64,000 bases of DNA from the NCBI GenBank assembly GCA_015057405.1, contig SVEK01000009.1, forward strand, positions 1 to 64,000, read 5' to 3'. The stretch's first letter is position 1; each line of letters starts with the position of its first letter. Below the pieces are notes generated by a model. That model saw only the letters and a list, made by a program, of their open reading frames with translations, searched no databases and was not told where the DNA came from. Shown one piece after another: positions 52,417-62,218 of this stretch. This DNA comes from Lachnospiraceae bacterium. GTDB taxonomy: Bacteria; Bacillota; Clostridia; Lachnospirales; Lachnospiraceae. A program made the position numbers and the translations under genes.

Positions 52417-55400
52417 ATGAGATTAGCTAAAAGAAGTATGGTTATGCTGCTTGCTGCAGGTCTTGCAACTGCATCGGTTACCGGTGGAAGTATGTGCACG
52501 GGTGCCAGTCAGGTTGAAGGTGCATTTACGATAAGCAACGGCAGTGATTGGAAGTACGGAATAGGAGATGCTATGGGATTTAATGAAAATACATACAAAT
52601 CAATCGAAAAGAGCACAAGCAGTGTTAATTGGAGAGACGGTTCGGTAACAGCTAACGGAGAGATTGGTTTTATCGAAAGTTGTGATCCTAAGGAAGATGT
52701 ATTCATATTCAACAATACAAAGATTGTTACAGATAACACTGAAATATATGAGACTCCGAACATAAGCGGTATACTTGACCAGCAGAGACTTGGTGCGATT
52801 AATCGTGACGATTTCTCTTGGATTAACGAAGTAAACAGATATGCTCAGGAGACATACGGAACAGGCTGGGGAATGGAATGGACAAGAAAATATCAGCCGG
52901 CAGCCCAGTACAGAATTATCAATAACAGTTACTCTGCTGAGAATAGTGAAAACTATAACAGATACACTAATTATGAAACCGGAGAAGTGGGAGTACAGTG
53001 GAAGGATAATTCAGGTAATGAATGGAACAGAAGATCCTTTGCTTCAAGAAGTGATGAAATAATAGTTACTTATATTGAAGCACCTGAAGGAGAAGAACTT
53101 GATATTACTATTACAATGGATCATATGGTCGAGATGTGTACAAGAGGAACCGTATATAACAGACCTGATTCGGATTATGTTGTAACAGAAGATGATAAGG
53201 GATATGCATTCGGTATGGTTGCAAAGTATCCTATTCAGAACAGAAAAGGTAGTAAGCAGCCTGAGGAAGCATTATTTGCCCGTGGCGGTTGGGGAACTGC
53301 TACGAGAATTGTTACAAGCGGTAACATTGATTATGCGGCTGACAAACGTAACATAACTGTTCAGTCAGGATTTGGCGGTGGAACAATTAGCAATGCCAAT
53401 GATCCGAAACTTACAATAACAGGTACTAATTCTGCCATGCTTATTACAAAGGTGGATAGAATTGATACAGGATGTAATAATGTTAACGATGTAAAAGAAC
53501 AGTTATACAACCCAATGCTTGAGGCAATTGACGGTGTAATTGGAAAATATAATGTAATTTCAGATGAGACAAGTTATCAGGCACTTCTTGCTCCTCATGC
53601 AGCTATTCACGGTGGTATGTTCAATAATGTCAGAATTGATTTGTGCTCAACAGATGACGAAAAAGCTGACAGAGAACTTACGAACTCGGAACTTATGGCT
53701 AAACAGGAAGAAAACAATGAAGAGATTAATAAAGCTTATCTTGAAAGAATATATAATAACGGAAGATTTGGTCTTATCTGTGCAAGCGGATACGGAACAA
53801 CAAAACTGGGAGCTATATGGAGTGGTGAATGGGAGCCAATGTGGAGTGGTGACTATACCCTTGATGCCAATACCAACCTTCAGATATCGGGTATGAATAC
53901 GGGTAATATGCGTGGGGCAGGTGACGGATATATTAATTTCATCGTAAGAATGGTTGAAGACTGGGTTGACGATGCTAATCATGTATATGGTATGACTGAT
54001 GCAATCAAAGCTCCGCCGCGAGTAGACGGAACCGGTCAGGCAGGAAGTTATCATTTCTCGGATACATTCCCTCATATTTATGTTAACGGTATTACAGACT
54101 GGCTTATCATTCCGATATTTGAGTACTGGCAGTGTTATGGCAATCAGGAGATTCCTTTAGGAAAGGATATTGATCCTGAGCGTAACAGAGAAGTTCTTGA
54201 TTGGTCTGATGAAGATATTGCAAGAATTGAATCAACAGGATATATGAATCTTGAAGAGGATATTCTCTATCCGATGCTTAAGAAGACAATGAATTTCTGG
54301 CTTCAGTATGTAGATGAGAGATTTTATACAGATGGTGACGGCGTTGAACATGCTGATGACGGAACAACTATAAGTGAGGCAATTGCAGCCGGAGACACCA
54401 ATTGTAAATATATTTATTCTCCGGGTTACTCTCCTGAGAACTCACCTAAAGGATTCTCGGAAGTATCAAAAGAAGCACTTACATATAACACAACAATGGA
54501 TATATCAGCTTCAAGAAGTACATTAGCTATGGCGAGACAGATGATTGAAGTTATCAATCCTTCAGACAAAGATGAACTTCTTGCAAAATGGGCTGACTTT
54601 GAAACAAAGATTCCTGATTATTTGTATGCTGATACAGGAGAATTAAAGGAATGGGCAACTCCAAGACTTGAAGATGATCACGCACACAGACATATCAGTC
54701 ACGCATATGTAGCATGGCCTTCATATGATACACAGACAAGTCCGTCTCTTAGAGAAGGTGTTATCAAAGCTGTTGAAGCTCGTTCAGCTGCATTTGGCGG
54801 TTCAGAGGCAACAGAGTCCCACGGAGCAGTTCATAAGTCTCTTGTTCAGGCAAGACTTAAGAACGTGGAAGGTCTTGAGAAAATGCTTGCATACCTTATG
54901 AGTAATGGATATCAGTATACTTCAATGATGTCTTCACATGACAGAAATCATGATGCAAGATCATATTGTTCTGACTCTGCATTTGGTATAATGGGAGCTG
55001 TTAATGAATCACTCCTTTACTCTAACACAGGGGTTATTGAGATACTGCCTACATTATTATCAACTGCGTACAAAGGAAGTATTACAGGTCTTAGAGCAAG
55101 ATGTAACACCCAGTGTGATATCGAATGGGATGTAGACGCATGGAAGGCTTCTGTCACAATGAAGTCAGATGCAGACAATAATTCTGTGAAGTTAAGATGC
55201 GGTACTGCATGGAAAAATGCATTTATTAACGGTGTAAAACAAAATATATCTATTGACGGAGACGGAATGCCATATGTGGCACTGACTCTTTCAAAGGGAG
55301 TGCCTGTAAAGGTTGATTTTGAACTTGATGACAGCACTTGCAGATTAACAGCATATTCTACATCAGATATTTCTAAGCCGTTAGCAGTTGGCGATTCTAT

Positions 55401-55899
55401 TACTCTTAAAGCTGAATATACATTTGCAAGAACTCAGCCATCAGATGTAACATGGCATGTGGAAAATGTGAGTGATAATACACCTATTGCAGGAGCTGCT
55501 GTCAATGATGACACACTTAATATAACAGATGCAATGGCAGGAAAGGTAATACGAGCATATGTAACTGACAGTAGAAATGTTCGTTCTGCTGAGGTTGTAT
55601 TCTATGTTGCCGGTGCAGCAAAAGCCGGTGTTGAAGCAAACTGCAGCCTTCAGGAAGATGAGCTTGGAGTATATCTGACAGGTGACGCCACAGCTAAAAA
55701 TCTTATGGTTATTTGGGCATTCTACGATGCAGCAGGTAATTACGTAGGAATCAGTGAGCAGGATGTTGCTCTCAGTGCCGGAGAGTATAAGGCTGTAAAA
55801 CTTCAAACTGCATACGACGTAAAAGGGTTAACATCATATGCATATGTATGGGATAAGAATACCCAGACACCTTATACAGGTAAGATTAAGATTAAATAA
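52417..55899 (+). CDS. secreted glycoside hydrolase, family 95-like
   Basis: 1160 aa with a signal peptide (cleavage near CTGA-SQ). The N-terminal beta domain is followed by an (alpha/alpha)6-type region that has the GH95 marks: FHxxP-like core (GSYHFSDTFPH), the helix pair LYPMLKKTMNFWLQYVDERF, YSPGYSPENS, and RHISHAYVAWPS corresponding to RHxSHLxxxxPG. A C-terminal extension of about 200 residues is Ig-like and ends TPYTGKIKIK. GH95 acts on alpha-L-fucosides or alpha-L-galactosides; the substrate here is not determined. AGGAGG precedes the ATG. Several positions are diverged from typical GH95, so it may belong to a neighbouring (alpha/alpha)6 family. Confidence 0.65.
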   Translation: MRLAKRSMVMLLAAGLATASVTGGSMCTGASQVEGAFTISNGSDWKYGIGDAMGFNENTYKSIEKSTSSVNWRDGSVTANGEIGFIESCDPKEDVFIFNNTKIVTDNTEIYETPNISGILDQQRLGAINRDDFSWINEVNRYAQETYGTGWGMEWTRKYQPAAQYRIINNSYSAENSENYNRYTNYETGEVGVQWKDNSGNEWNRRSFASRSDEIIVTYIEAPEGEELDITITMDHMVEMCTRGTVYNRPDSDYVVTEDDKGYAFGMVAKYPIQNRKGSKQPEEALFARGGWGTATRIVTSGNIDYAADKRNITVQSGFGGGTISNANDPKLTITGTNSAMLITKVDRIDTGCNNVNDVKEQLYNPMLEAIDGVIGKYNVISDETSYQALLAPHAAIHGGMFNNVRIDLCSTDDEKADRELTNSELMAKQEENNEEINKAYLERIYNNGRFGLICASGYGTTKLGAIWSGEWEPMWSGDYTLDANTNLQISGMNTGNMRGAGDGYINFIVRMVEDWVDDANHVYGMTDAIKAPPRVDGTGQAGSYHFSDTFPHIYVNGITDWLIIPIFEYWQCYGNQEIPLGKDIDPERNREVLDWSDEDIARIESTGYMNLEEDILYPMLKKTMNFWLQYVDERFYTDGDGVEHADDGTTISEAIAAGDTNCKYIYSPGYSPENSPKGFSEVSKEALTYNTTMDISASRSTLAMARQMIEVINPSDKDELLAKWADFETKIPDYLYADTGELKEWATPRLEDDHAHRHISHAYVAWPSYDTQTSPSLREGVIKAVEARSAAFGGSEATESHGAVHKSLVQARLKNVEGLEKMLAYLMSNGYQYTSMMSSHDRNHDARSYCSDSAFGIMGAVNESLLYSNTGVIEILPTLLSTAYKGSITGLRARCNTQCDIEWDVDAWKASVTMKSDADNNSVKLRCGTAWKNAFINGVKQNISIDGDGMPYVALTLSKGVPVKVDFELDDSTCRLTAYSTSDISKPLAVGDSITLKAEYTFARTQPSDVTWHVENVSDNTPIAGAAVNDDTLNITDAMAGKVIRAYVTDSRNVRSAEVVFYVAGAAKAGVEANCSLQEDELGVYLTGDATAKNLMVIWAFYDAAGNYVGISEQDVALSAGEYKAVKLQTAYDVKGLTSYAYVWDKNTQTPYTGKIKIK

Positions 55900-55938
55900 T
55901 ATATTGTTTACGTTATTCAGTAAATAAAGACTGATTAG

Positions 55939-56025
55939 ATACCGCAGTATGGTATTAGTGAAAATAAGAGCTAATATCATACTACGATATGGGTTAGTAT
56001 TACAAACAAATTTTATATTGTAATA
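55939..56025 (+). repeat. tandem inverted repeats in the 3' region of the GH95-like gene
   Basis: A 20-bp imperfect inverted repeat (55939-55958 with 55971-55990, 17 of 20 complementary) is followed by a perfect 8-bp one, TATTACAA (55998-56005)/TTGTAATA (56018-56025). Both lie between the gene and the terminator at 56046. Confidence 0.65.
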
Positions 56026-56045
56026 TAGTATCAGTGACAAGAATA

Positions 56046-56090
56046 AGTCCCGAATCTGCTTCCTAACAGTGCGGATTCGGGACTTTATTT
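56046..56090 (+). terminator. bidirectional intrinsic terminator
   Basis: AGTCCCGAATC (56046-56056) pairs with GATTCGGGACT (56074-56084), followed by TTATTT; on the other strand it is followed by TATTC. It serves the convergent GH95-like and DUF4364 genes. Confidence 0.85.
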
Positions 56091-56113
56091 GCGTTTTGTC
56101 CTGCGACTTTGTA

Positions 56114-56635
56114 TTACAAAAGTGTTTTTATTAGGTATGAATAAATGTCACTGCTTTTTTCTTTGAAATTATTGCAGATTTCCAGTGCCTGTGTTTCTGT
56201 GGGTGAATTAAGTGTAATAGCGGCAAGCAGAAAATCTCTTTCAAGTATTTTGCATTCCACCAAATAGCTGTTGTCCTTATAGTTGGTGTAGTTCGTAACG
56301 ATAGATAAATGTTCAATAATGTAATTAAAATTCTGCTTCAAATAATTTTTGACATCGTCTTTGATACCTTTTGATATCTCATAGTGAAAGCATTCAAGCG
56401 TGTTTTTACCGTCCTGCGTAATTGTATAATAAGTAGTTTTATACGTAGAAGAGGATTGGATTAATCCCTCTGTTTCAAGCTCTGAAAATGCCTTTTGTAT
56501 GGTAAAATAATCTGTAAAATTTTCTAAGAGAAGAAAATCAGATATTACCGCATTGGAAAGTGAAAAATCAACTGAATCAAGCATAAACAGTATTGTTAGT
56601 TTATATATTGTCTGAGGTGATGGTGATGAAAACAT
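56114..56635 (-). CDS. DUF4364 family protein (winged-helix-like)
   Basis: 173 aa. N-terminal winged-helix pattern (TIYKLTILFMLDSVDFSLSN, YFTIQKAFSELETEGLIQSS, YYTITQDGKNTLECF) typical of DUF4364, a Clostridia family of unknown role that resembles PadR/MarR-type regulators. C-terminal helices with a long beta stretch (LVECKILERDFLLAAITL). Third gene of the malic enzyme-radical SAM operon, 27 bases behind the latter. Regulation of transcription is likely but not shown. Confidence 0.85.
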   Translation of the reverse strand: MFSSPSPQTIYKLTILFMLDSVDFSLSNAVISDFLLLENFTDYFTIQKAFSELETEGLIQSSSTYKTTYYTITQDGKNTLECFHYEISKGIKDDVKNYLKQNFNYIIEHLSIVTNYTNYKDNSYLVECKILERDFLLAAITLNSPTETQALEICNNFKEKSSDIYSYLIKTLL

Positions 56636-56662
56636 ATCCGGTCCCCCTTATAAATGATTGTA

Positions 56663-57580
56663 CTATTTTACAAGACGACCCTGCCATGTGTCAAGTTTCT
56701 TCATTTGATGATTGAGATTATTTAATACATTATTCTTGTTGCGGCTCCAAAGTGGTTGAATAAGCAGGTTTTTTGGTGCATCTCCGGTAACACGGTGTAT
56801 TACAATGTTGTCAGGGATGATTTCCAGGCATCGTATAAGAATGTTCGTATATTCTTCCTGTGTAAGAATGTGAAAATTATCTATATCTAACGCAAGGTCA
56901 GTATCTTTTAATACATGAAGGAGTTGGAGTTTTATTCCGTTTACAGGCAGATTGCAAATATGTCTGACTGTAGCCAGCATGTCTTCAAGAGTTTCTTTTG
57001 GAAGTCCGAGTATAACATGTGTTATTATTTCGATACCGGCGGAATGTAATCTGTTAACAGCATCGTCGTATACCGGAAGTTCATATCCTCTTCGTATATA
57101 GTTTGCAGTTGTGGGATGTATTGTCTGAAGACCCAGTTCTACCCAAACGGGTTTGATTGTGTTCAGACGACGGAGTAGGTCTATGACTTCGTCAGGAAGA
57201 CAGTCGGGTCTTGTGGCAATAGAAAGACATACAACATCCGGATGAGATATAGCTTCGGTAAATATAGCCTCAAGGTAATCTATAGGTGCGTATGTATTTG
57301 TAAAAGACTGAAAATAGGCGATATATTTTCTGATGCCCGGTTTTGTGAGATGAAGTCTGTCTATAGCTTCATTGAGCTGTTTTGTGACAGTTTCCGTCCT
57401 TGAAACAGCAAAATCACCGGAACCGCCGCGACTGCAAAAAATACAGCCGCGGGTATCCAGTGTTCCGTCACGATTGGGGCATGTCATACCGCCGTCAAGT
57501 GATATTTTATATACTCTTTCGTTAAATATTTGTTTAAGGTGATAATTAATGGAATTATACCTTTTATCTCTCCAAAGCAT
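56663..57580 (-). CDS. TIGR01212 (YhcC-type) radical SAM protein
   Basis: 305 aa. The cluster-binding cysteines lie in CPNRDGTLDTRGCIFC, an arrangement specific to this family rather than the plain CxxxCxxC. It also has GGSGDF, AYFQSFTNTYAP, the SIATRPDC strand, WVELGLQT, and THVILGLPKET. The related E. coli protein is YhcC; the substrate is not established. The ATG overlaps the TGA of the malic enzyme gene by one base, so the two are translationally coupled. Confidence 0.95.
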   Translation of the reverse strand: MLWRDKRYNSINYHLKQIFNERVYKISLDGGMTCPNRDGTLDTRGCIFCSRGGSGDFAVSRTETVTKQLNEAIDRLHLTKPGIRKYIAYFQSFTNTYAPIDYLEAIFTEAISHPDVVCLSIATRPDCLPDEVIDLLRRLNTIKPVWVELGLQTIHPTTANYIRRGYELPVYDDAVNRLHSAGIEIITHVILGLPKETLEDMLATVRHICNLPVNGIKLQLLHVLKDTDLALDIDNFHILTQEEYTNILIRCLEIIPDNIVIHRVTGDAPKNLLIQPLWSRNKNNVLNNLNHQMKKLDTWQGRLVK

Positions 57581-58719
57581 CAGATGTTACATTTTACAGC
57601 TTCACTTACCACGTCTGCAACTCTTGGGTCGAACGGCTGTGGCATAATAAAGTCTTCATTAAGTTCTTCGTCTGATACGAGTCCGGCAATTGCAAGAGCA
57701 GCAGCAAGCTTCATTTTTTCAGTAATTTGAGGTGCGCGACCCTCCAATGCTCCCTTGAATATTCCCGGGAATGCAACAACGTTGTTAACCTGATTAGGGA
57801 AGTCTGAACGTCCGGTTCCTACAATTCGTGCGCCGGCTGCCTTTGCAATATCAGGCATAATCTCAGGTGTAGGGTTAGCCATTGCAAGGATAATGGCATC
57901 TTTATTCATTGTTTTTACCATATCAGCGGTAACAACACCCGGAGCTGAAACTCCGACAAATATGTCTGCGCCGACTAAAGCATCTGCAAGAGTTCCTGAT
58001 TTGTCCTCAAGGTTAGTAACTTTGAGCATCTCTTTTTTAATCCAATTAAGACGAGGAGAAGCACTTGACACAATTCCTGCGCTGTCACATATTACAAGGT
58101 GCTTAAAACCGTATGAGAGAAGTAACTTTGAAATGGCAATGCCGGCGGCACCTGAACCGTTAACTACTATACGGCAGTCCTCTTTTTCTTTGCCGACGAT
58201 TTTAAGTGCGTTAATGATTGCAGAAAGAACTACAATGGCAGTTCCGTGCTGGTCATCATGAAATATAGGTATATTAAGTCTCTTTTTTAATTCTTCCTCA
58301 ATTTCGAAGCAACGAGGTGCTGAGATGTCTTCGAGATTAATTCCGCCGAATGCAGGTGCTATTCTGCAGACTGTTTCAATTATCTCATGTGTATCTTGTG
58401 TATCAAGACATATCGGAAATGCGTTAACACCGCCGAATTCCTTAAATAAAACAGCTTTGCCTTCCATTACCGGCATAGCGGCAAGTGGACCGATGTTACC
58501 AAGACCAAGAACAGCACTTCCGTCTGATACAACTGCTATTGTATTGGACTTAATTGTGTATGTGTAAGCGGCATCAGGGTCTTTAGCTATTACCTCGCAT
58601 GGTTTTGCAACACCGGGAGTATAAGCTGTAGCCAGGTCTTCTCTTGTTTTAACTTCACATTTTGCGGTAGTGTCAATTTTACCTTTCCATTCTTCGTGTA
58701 ATTTTAAAGCGTCTGCCAT
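57580..58719 (-). CDS. NAD(P)-dependent malic enzyme
   Basis: 379 aa, the short bacterial form. Oxidative decarboxylation of malate to pyruvate. Visible: the Tyr-containing TAYTPGVAKPCE, VSDGSAVLGLGNIG, MEGKAVLFKEFGG, metal-site NLEDISAPRCFE and FHDDQHGTA, the nucleotide-binding VNGSGAAGIAI, and MANPTPEI. AAAGGA precedes the ATG. First gene of a three-gene minus-strand operon and divergent from the EamA exporter gene. Confidence 0.96.
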   Translation of the reverse strand: MADALKLHEEWKGKIDTTAKCEVKTREDLATAYTPGVAKPCEVIAKDPDAAYTYTIKSNTIAVVSDGSAVLGLGNIGPLAAMPVMEGKAVLFKEFGGVNAFPICLDTQDTHEIIETVCRIAPAFGGINLEDISAPRCFEIEEELKKRLNIPIFHDDQHGTAIVVLSAIINALKIVGKEKEDCRIVVNGSGAAGIAISKLLLSYGFKHLVICDSAGIVSSASPRLNWIKKEMLKVTNLEDKSGTLADALVGADIFVGVSAPGVVTADMVKTMNKDAIILAMANPTPEIMPDIAKAAGARIVGTGRSDFPNQVNNVVAFPGIFKGALEGRAPQITEKMKLAAALAIAGLVSDEELNEDFIMPQPFDPRVADVVSEAVKCNI

Positions 58720-58891
58720 AATTATGTATCCTTTCTATTGTTTATATAATTTGTATTTTTGTTTGTTCACAACAAAATCACCTTATATGATAGTACTAAA
58801 CAGAATTAAAATCAAGAATTTTGATGATTGCATTGATATATACAAATGAATATAATAGTATAAGTCAGAAAATCAGAGATAAGTTGGTGTC

Positions 58892-59824
58892 ATGATGAAA
58901 AATATAAAAGGTAGTTTGATCTTGTTAATAGCGGCGCTTATTTGGGGGACTGCATTTGTTGCCCAAACAAGCGGCTCGGAGGTTGTTCCGCCGTTTACAT
59001 TTAATGCATCCAGATCATTTATCGGAGCCTTGTTTTTGTTTTTTTGCAGTAAGTTGTTGTTTATCGGGAAAAATAAGTCCGTTCGGTCAGATGGAGTTAA
59101 TAGTATGGCGGATGACAGTTCTTCGGGCTGGCCGATAAAGGGCGGAATACTTTGCGGACTTGTGTTGTTTTTTGCAATGGGATTTCAGCAATTTGGAATT
59201 GGTTTGTATCCGGAAGGTGTTGCTGTATCGGGAAGATCGGGATTCCTTACGGCAACATATGTGGTTATGGTTGCATTGTATTCTCAGATTGTGGCAAAGA
59301 AAATCTCTCCTCTTATTATTGTTTCCGTGACCGGAGTAATTACCGGTATGTACCTTTTGTGTATGTCCGCCGGGTTTTCTGAAATATACGTCGGGGATGT
59401 TCTGGAGTTTATGTGTGCTATATGTTTTACTCTTCATATACTTGTTATAGACAAATTCTCTGTATGTGATAGTGTGAAACTGTCGTGTATTCAGTTTTTG
59501 ACATGCGGAATAATGTCTTTTGCGGTTGCCGTAATTTCTGAGACAATTGTACCGGAAGATATTCTTAATGCGATAGGACCTATAATGTTTGCAGGAGTTA
59601 TGTCAAGCGGTGTAGCTTACACATTGCAAATGGTGGGGCAGAAATATGCCAAGCCGGCGGTTGCGTCGATTGTTATGAGCCTTGAATCTGTTTTTTCGGT
59701 TCTTGCAGGGTGGATTATACTTAATGAACGTTTGACATCGCGGGAATTAACAGGCTGCATTATTGTGTTTGCAGCAGTGATTATTTCGCAGATTTCATGC
59801 GGGTTTGATGAAACTGAAAAATAG
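58892..59824 (+). CDS. EamA/DMT-family transporter
   Basis: 310 aa with about ten membrane segments in two EamA repeats: the first begins LILLIAALIWGTAFVAQTSG, the second ends MSLESVFSVLAGWIILNERL followed by GCIIVFAAVIISQI, the classic DMT C-terminal signature. Probably exports an amino acid or other metabolite; the substrate is not predictable. The ribosome site is weak (GTTGGTG). Confidence 0.92.
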   Translation: MMKNIKGSLILLIAALIWGTAFVAQTSGSEVVPPFTFNASRSFIGALFLFFCSKLLFIGKNKSVRSDGVNSMADDSSSGWPIKGGILCGLVLFFAMGFQQFGIGLYPEGVAVSGRSGFLTATYVVMVALYSQIVAKKISPLIIVSVTGVITGMYLLCMSAGFSEIYVGDVLEFMCAICFTLHILVIDKFSVCDSVKLSCIQFLTCGIMSFAVAVISETIVPEDILNAIGPIMFAGVMSSGVAYTLQMVGQKYAKPAVASIVMSLESVFSVLAGWIILNERLTSRELTGCIIVFAAVIISQISCGFDETEK

Positions 59825-59936
59825 CTGATATCTTGAAGAAAATACCCCCATATTTTATTTGACTGCTTAACCCCTGATATAGTATCATTATTCTGTAGGT
59901 TTGCGTATGTTTTATTCAATGAAATGGGATGGTTGA

Positions 59937-62123
59937 GTGATTGAGATATATCTATTGCTACTTAGTTTATTAATAGCTGTTATGGTTTTTTGCGGAGTAA
60001 AAGCCGGTCAGCACAAGGCCCATGTTGCAATTGAGTTAAAAAAGATGTTGTTTACTGCGGCATTAACAGTTGCAAGTAATGTTGTTTATGAAGCGGCAGG
60101 AAGCAAATTACTTGCAACAATAGGTTTTACCATGTTTTCGATATCGATTGCGTGGTTGCTTTATTGGCTTGCATCATTTTCAGTGCTGTATGCTAATTAT
60201 GTCGGAAAATTCGAAGTTTTGAAAAAGATTGTTATTGTATTGTGTGTTGCAGATACGACTTCGTTTTTGGCAAATTTCGTGTTTGGGCATGTATTTACCG
60301 TTAAGAGTGTTGAAGCCTTAGAATGGTATGCAATGTTTGAAGTTGTAGACTTTACAGTTTTTTATTATTGTCATTTGGCGATTAGTTACGGTCTTGTGTT
60401 GTTTATTGTTTGTGTGTTATTTCACAAGACTATTAATTCTTCGAGATATTATAGAATAAAATACGTTGGAATTTTGTTTTTATTTGGTTTTGTAGTTATT
60501 GCAGACGGATTGTGCAAATTATTACAGCTACATTTTAATATCTCTATGATATTTTATGGTTTTCTGGCTATAATGATATTCTACTATACGTTGTACTTTG
60601 TTCCGGGCGAGCTTGTTAATAAGATTCAGTCTATTCTTATTGAAAAGTTGGACAATGGTATTATATTTTTTAATGAAGAAGGAAAGTGCATTTATGCAAA
60701 TTATAGTATATGGAGACAACTTGTCGGAAAAGATTTTGATGAAGAAGTATTAATCGGTCAGGCAGAACAAGACTATGCGCAATACCAAAGCAATGATAAA
60801 GCTTTTAGTGGTGATGTTAAAAGTTGGACGGAGCAACATTTGGTTGATGGGGAAGTCAGACATTTTGAAGTTTCAAGTCAGAAAATATATGATAAGTGGA
60901 ATAATTATGTGGGTTGTTATTTTTGTACATTAGACAGAACTGAGGAGTTAAGATTATATAATCGAAAAATAGAACTTGAGAAGGAGTCTAATAAAGCAAA
61001 GTCAGCATTTTTGTCAAAAGTATCACATGAAATAAGAACTCCTGTTAATGCCATATTTGGTATGAATGAAATGATACTCAGGGAGAGTACTGATCCGGAT
61101 ATATTACATTACTCGGATCAGATAAAGAGTGCTGCCAATACATTGCTTGGTATTATCAATGATATTCTTGATTTTTCGAAGGTTGAAGCCGGCAAGATGT
61201 CGATAGTAAAAAGAGAGTACAGAATTGAAAAGATACTTCGAAATGTTATTAATATGTGTGAAGTTCAGGCAAAAGACAAGAATCTTCAATTTGACGTGAT
61301 TATTTCGCCTAAATTACCGTCCGGATTGTTTGGTGATGATGTCAGAATCGAACAGATACTTATGAATCTTTTGTCTAACGCAGTAAAGTATACTGCTGAA
61401 GGAACAGTTACTTTAAAAATCGACTGGGTGGGTTATGATACGAAAGGTTCTCTCGGAATATACATTGAAGATACCGGTATTGGTATTAAAGAAGATGATA
61501 TTCCTAAATTGTTTAAGAAGTTTGAGCGTATTGATGAAGTACGTAATCACGGTGTGCAGGGAACCGGTCTTGGTCTTAGTATTACAACATACCTTTTGAA
61601 GATGATGGATAGCGAACTTAAGGTTGAAAGTGTTTATGGACAAGGATCAACTTTTTTCTGTCATATTCCGCAATCTGTTGTTGATTCTGCTCCGGTTAAG
61701 TACCCGTTTGATAAGTCGGATGTAATTAAGAAAGAATATAAGCCGCAGTTTATTGCGTCGGACAAGAATATTTTGGTAGTAGATGACAATCGTCTTAACA
61801 GGCTGGTCTTTAAGAGTCTTCTTAAAATGACTCGCATGAATATTGTAGAAGCAGAGAGTGGTAAGGAATGTTTGGAAATAATTAAAAACCGGCATTTCGA
61901 TTTAATATTTATGGATTACATGATGCCGGAAATGGATGGTGTTGAAACTTTTAGAAATATGAACAATATGGAGCATATGTGTAAGGGTGTTCCTGTGATT
62001 ATGCTTACAGCCAATGCTGTGGAAGGTGCAATGGAGAGTTACATGAACGAAGGTTTTAATGACTTTCTATCAAAACCTATTGTTCCGGATGAACTTGAGT
62101 CACTAATTAGTAAATACATATAA
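59937..62123 (+). CDS. hybrid histidine kinase with 7TM N-terminus
   Basis: 728 aa, start GTG with GGGATGG upstream. Seven or so membrane segments in residues 1-220 (HisKA_7TM-like), a PAS-like domain (about 235-345, ILIEKLDNGIIFFNEEGKCI), then HisKA with His364 (VSHEIRTPVNAIFGM), HATPase (NLLSNAVKY, DTGIGI, GTGLGLS) and a receiver with Asp660 (IFMDYMMPEMDG). It lacks an HPt domain, so phosphate must move to a separate HPt protein, unlike the 36179 kinase. Confidence 0.93.
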   Translation: MIEIYLLLLSLLIAVMVFCGVKAGQHKAHVAIELKKMLFTAALTVASNVVYEAAGSKLLATIGFTMFSISIAWLLYWLASFSVLYANYVGKFEVLKKIVIVLCVADTTSFLANFVFGHVFTVKSVEALEWYAMFEVVDFTVFYYCHLAISYGLVLFIVCVLFHKTINSSRYYRIKYVGILFLFGFVVIADGLCKLLQLHFNISMIFYGFLAIMIFYYTLYFVPGELVNKIQSILIEKLDNGIIFFNEEGKCIYANYSIWRQLVGKDFDEEVLIGQAEQDYAQYQSNDKAFSGDVKSWTEQHLVDGEVRHFEVSSQKIYDKWNNYVGCYFCTLDRTEELRLYNRKIELEKESNKAKSAFLSKVSHEIRTPVNAIFGMNEMILRESTDPDILHYSDQIKSAANTLLGIINDILDFSKVEAGKMSIVKREYRIEKILRNVINMCEVQAKDKNLQFDVIISPKLPSGLFGDDVRIEQILMNLLSNAVKYTAEGTVTLKIDWVGYDTKGSLGIYIEDTGIGIKEDDIPKLFKKFERIDEVRNHGVQGTGLGLSITTYLLKMMDSELKVESVYGQGSTFFCHIPQSVVDSAPVKYPFDKSDVIKKEYKPQFIASDKNILVVDDNRLNRLVFKSLLKMTRMNIVEAESGKECLEIIKNRHFDLIFMDYMMPEMDGVETFRNMNNMEHMCKGVPVIMLTANAVEGAMESYMNEGFNDFLSKPIVPDELESLISKYI

Positions 62124-62218
62124 GTTCGTTTTGATGAAGTATTGTAATAGGCAGAGAAAGAGAAGTTGTTTGTCTGTCGTTTGCGATAAATATTATTAAA
62201 GAAGTTGAGGTAACAAAG

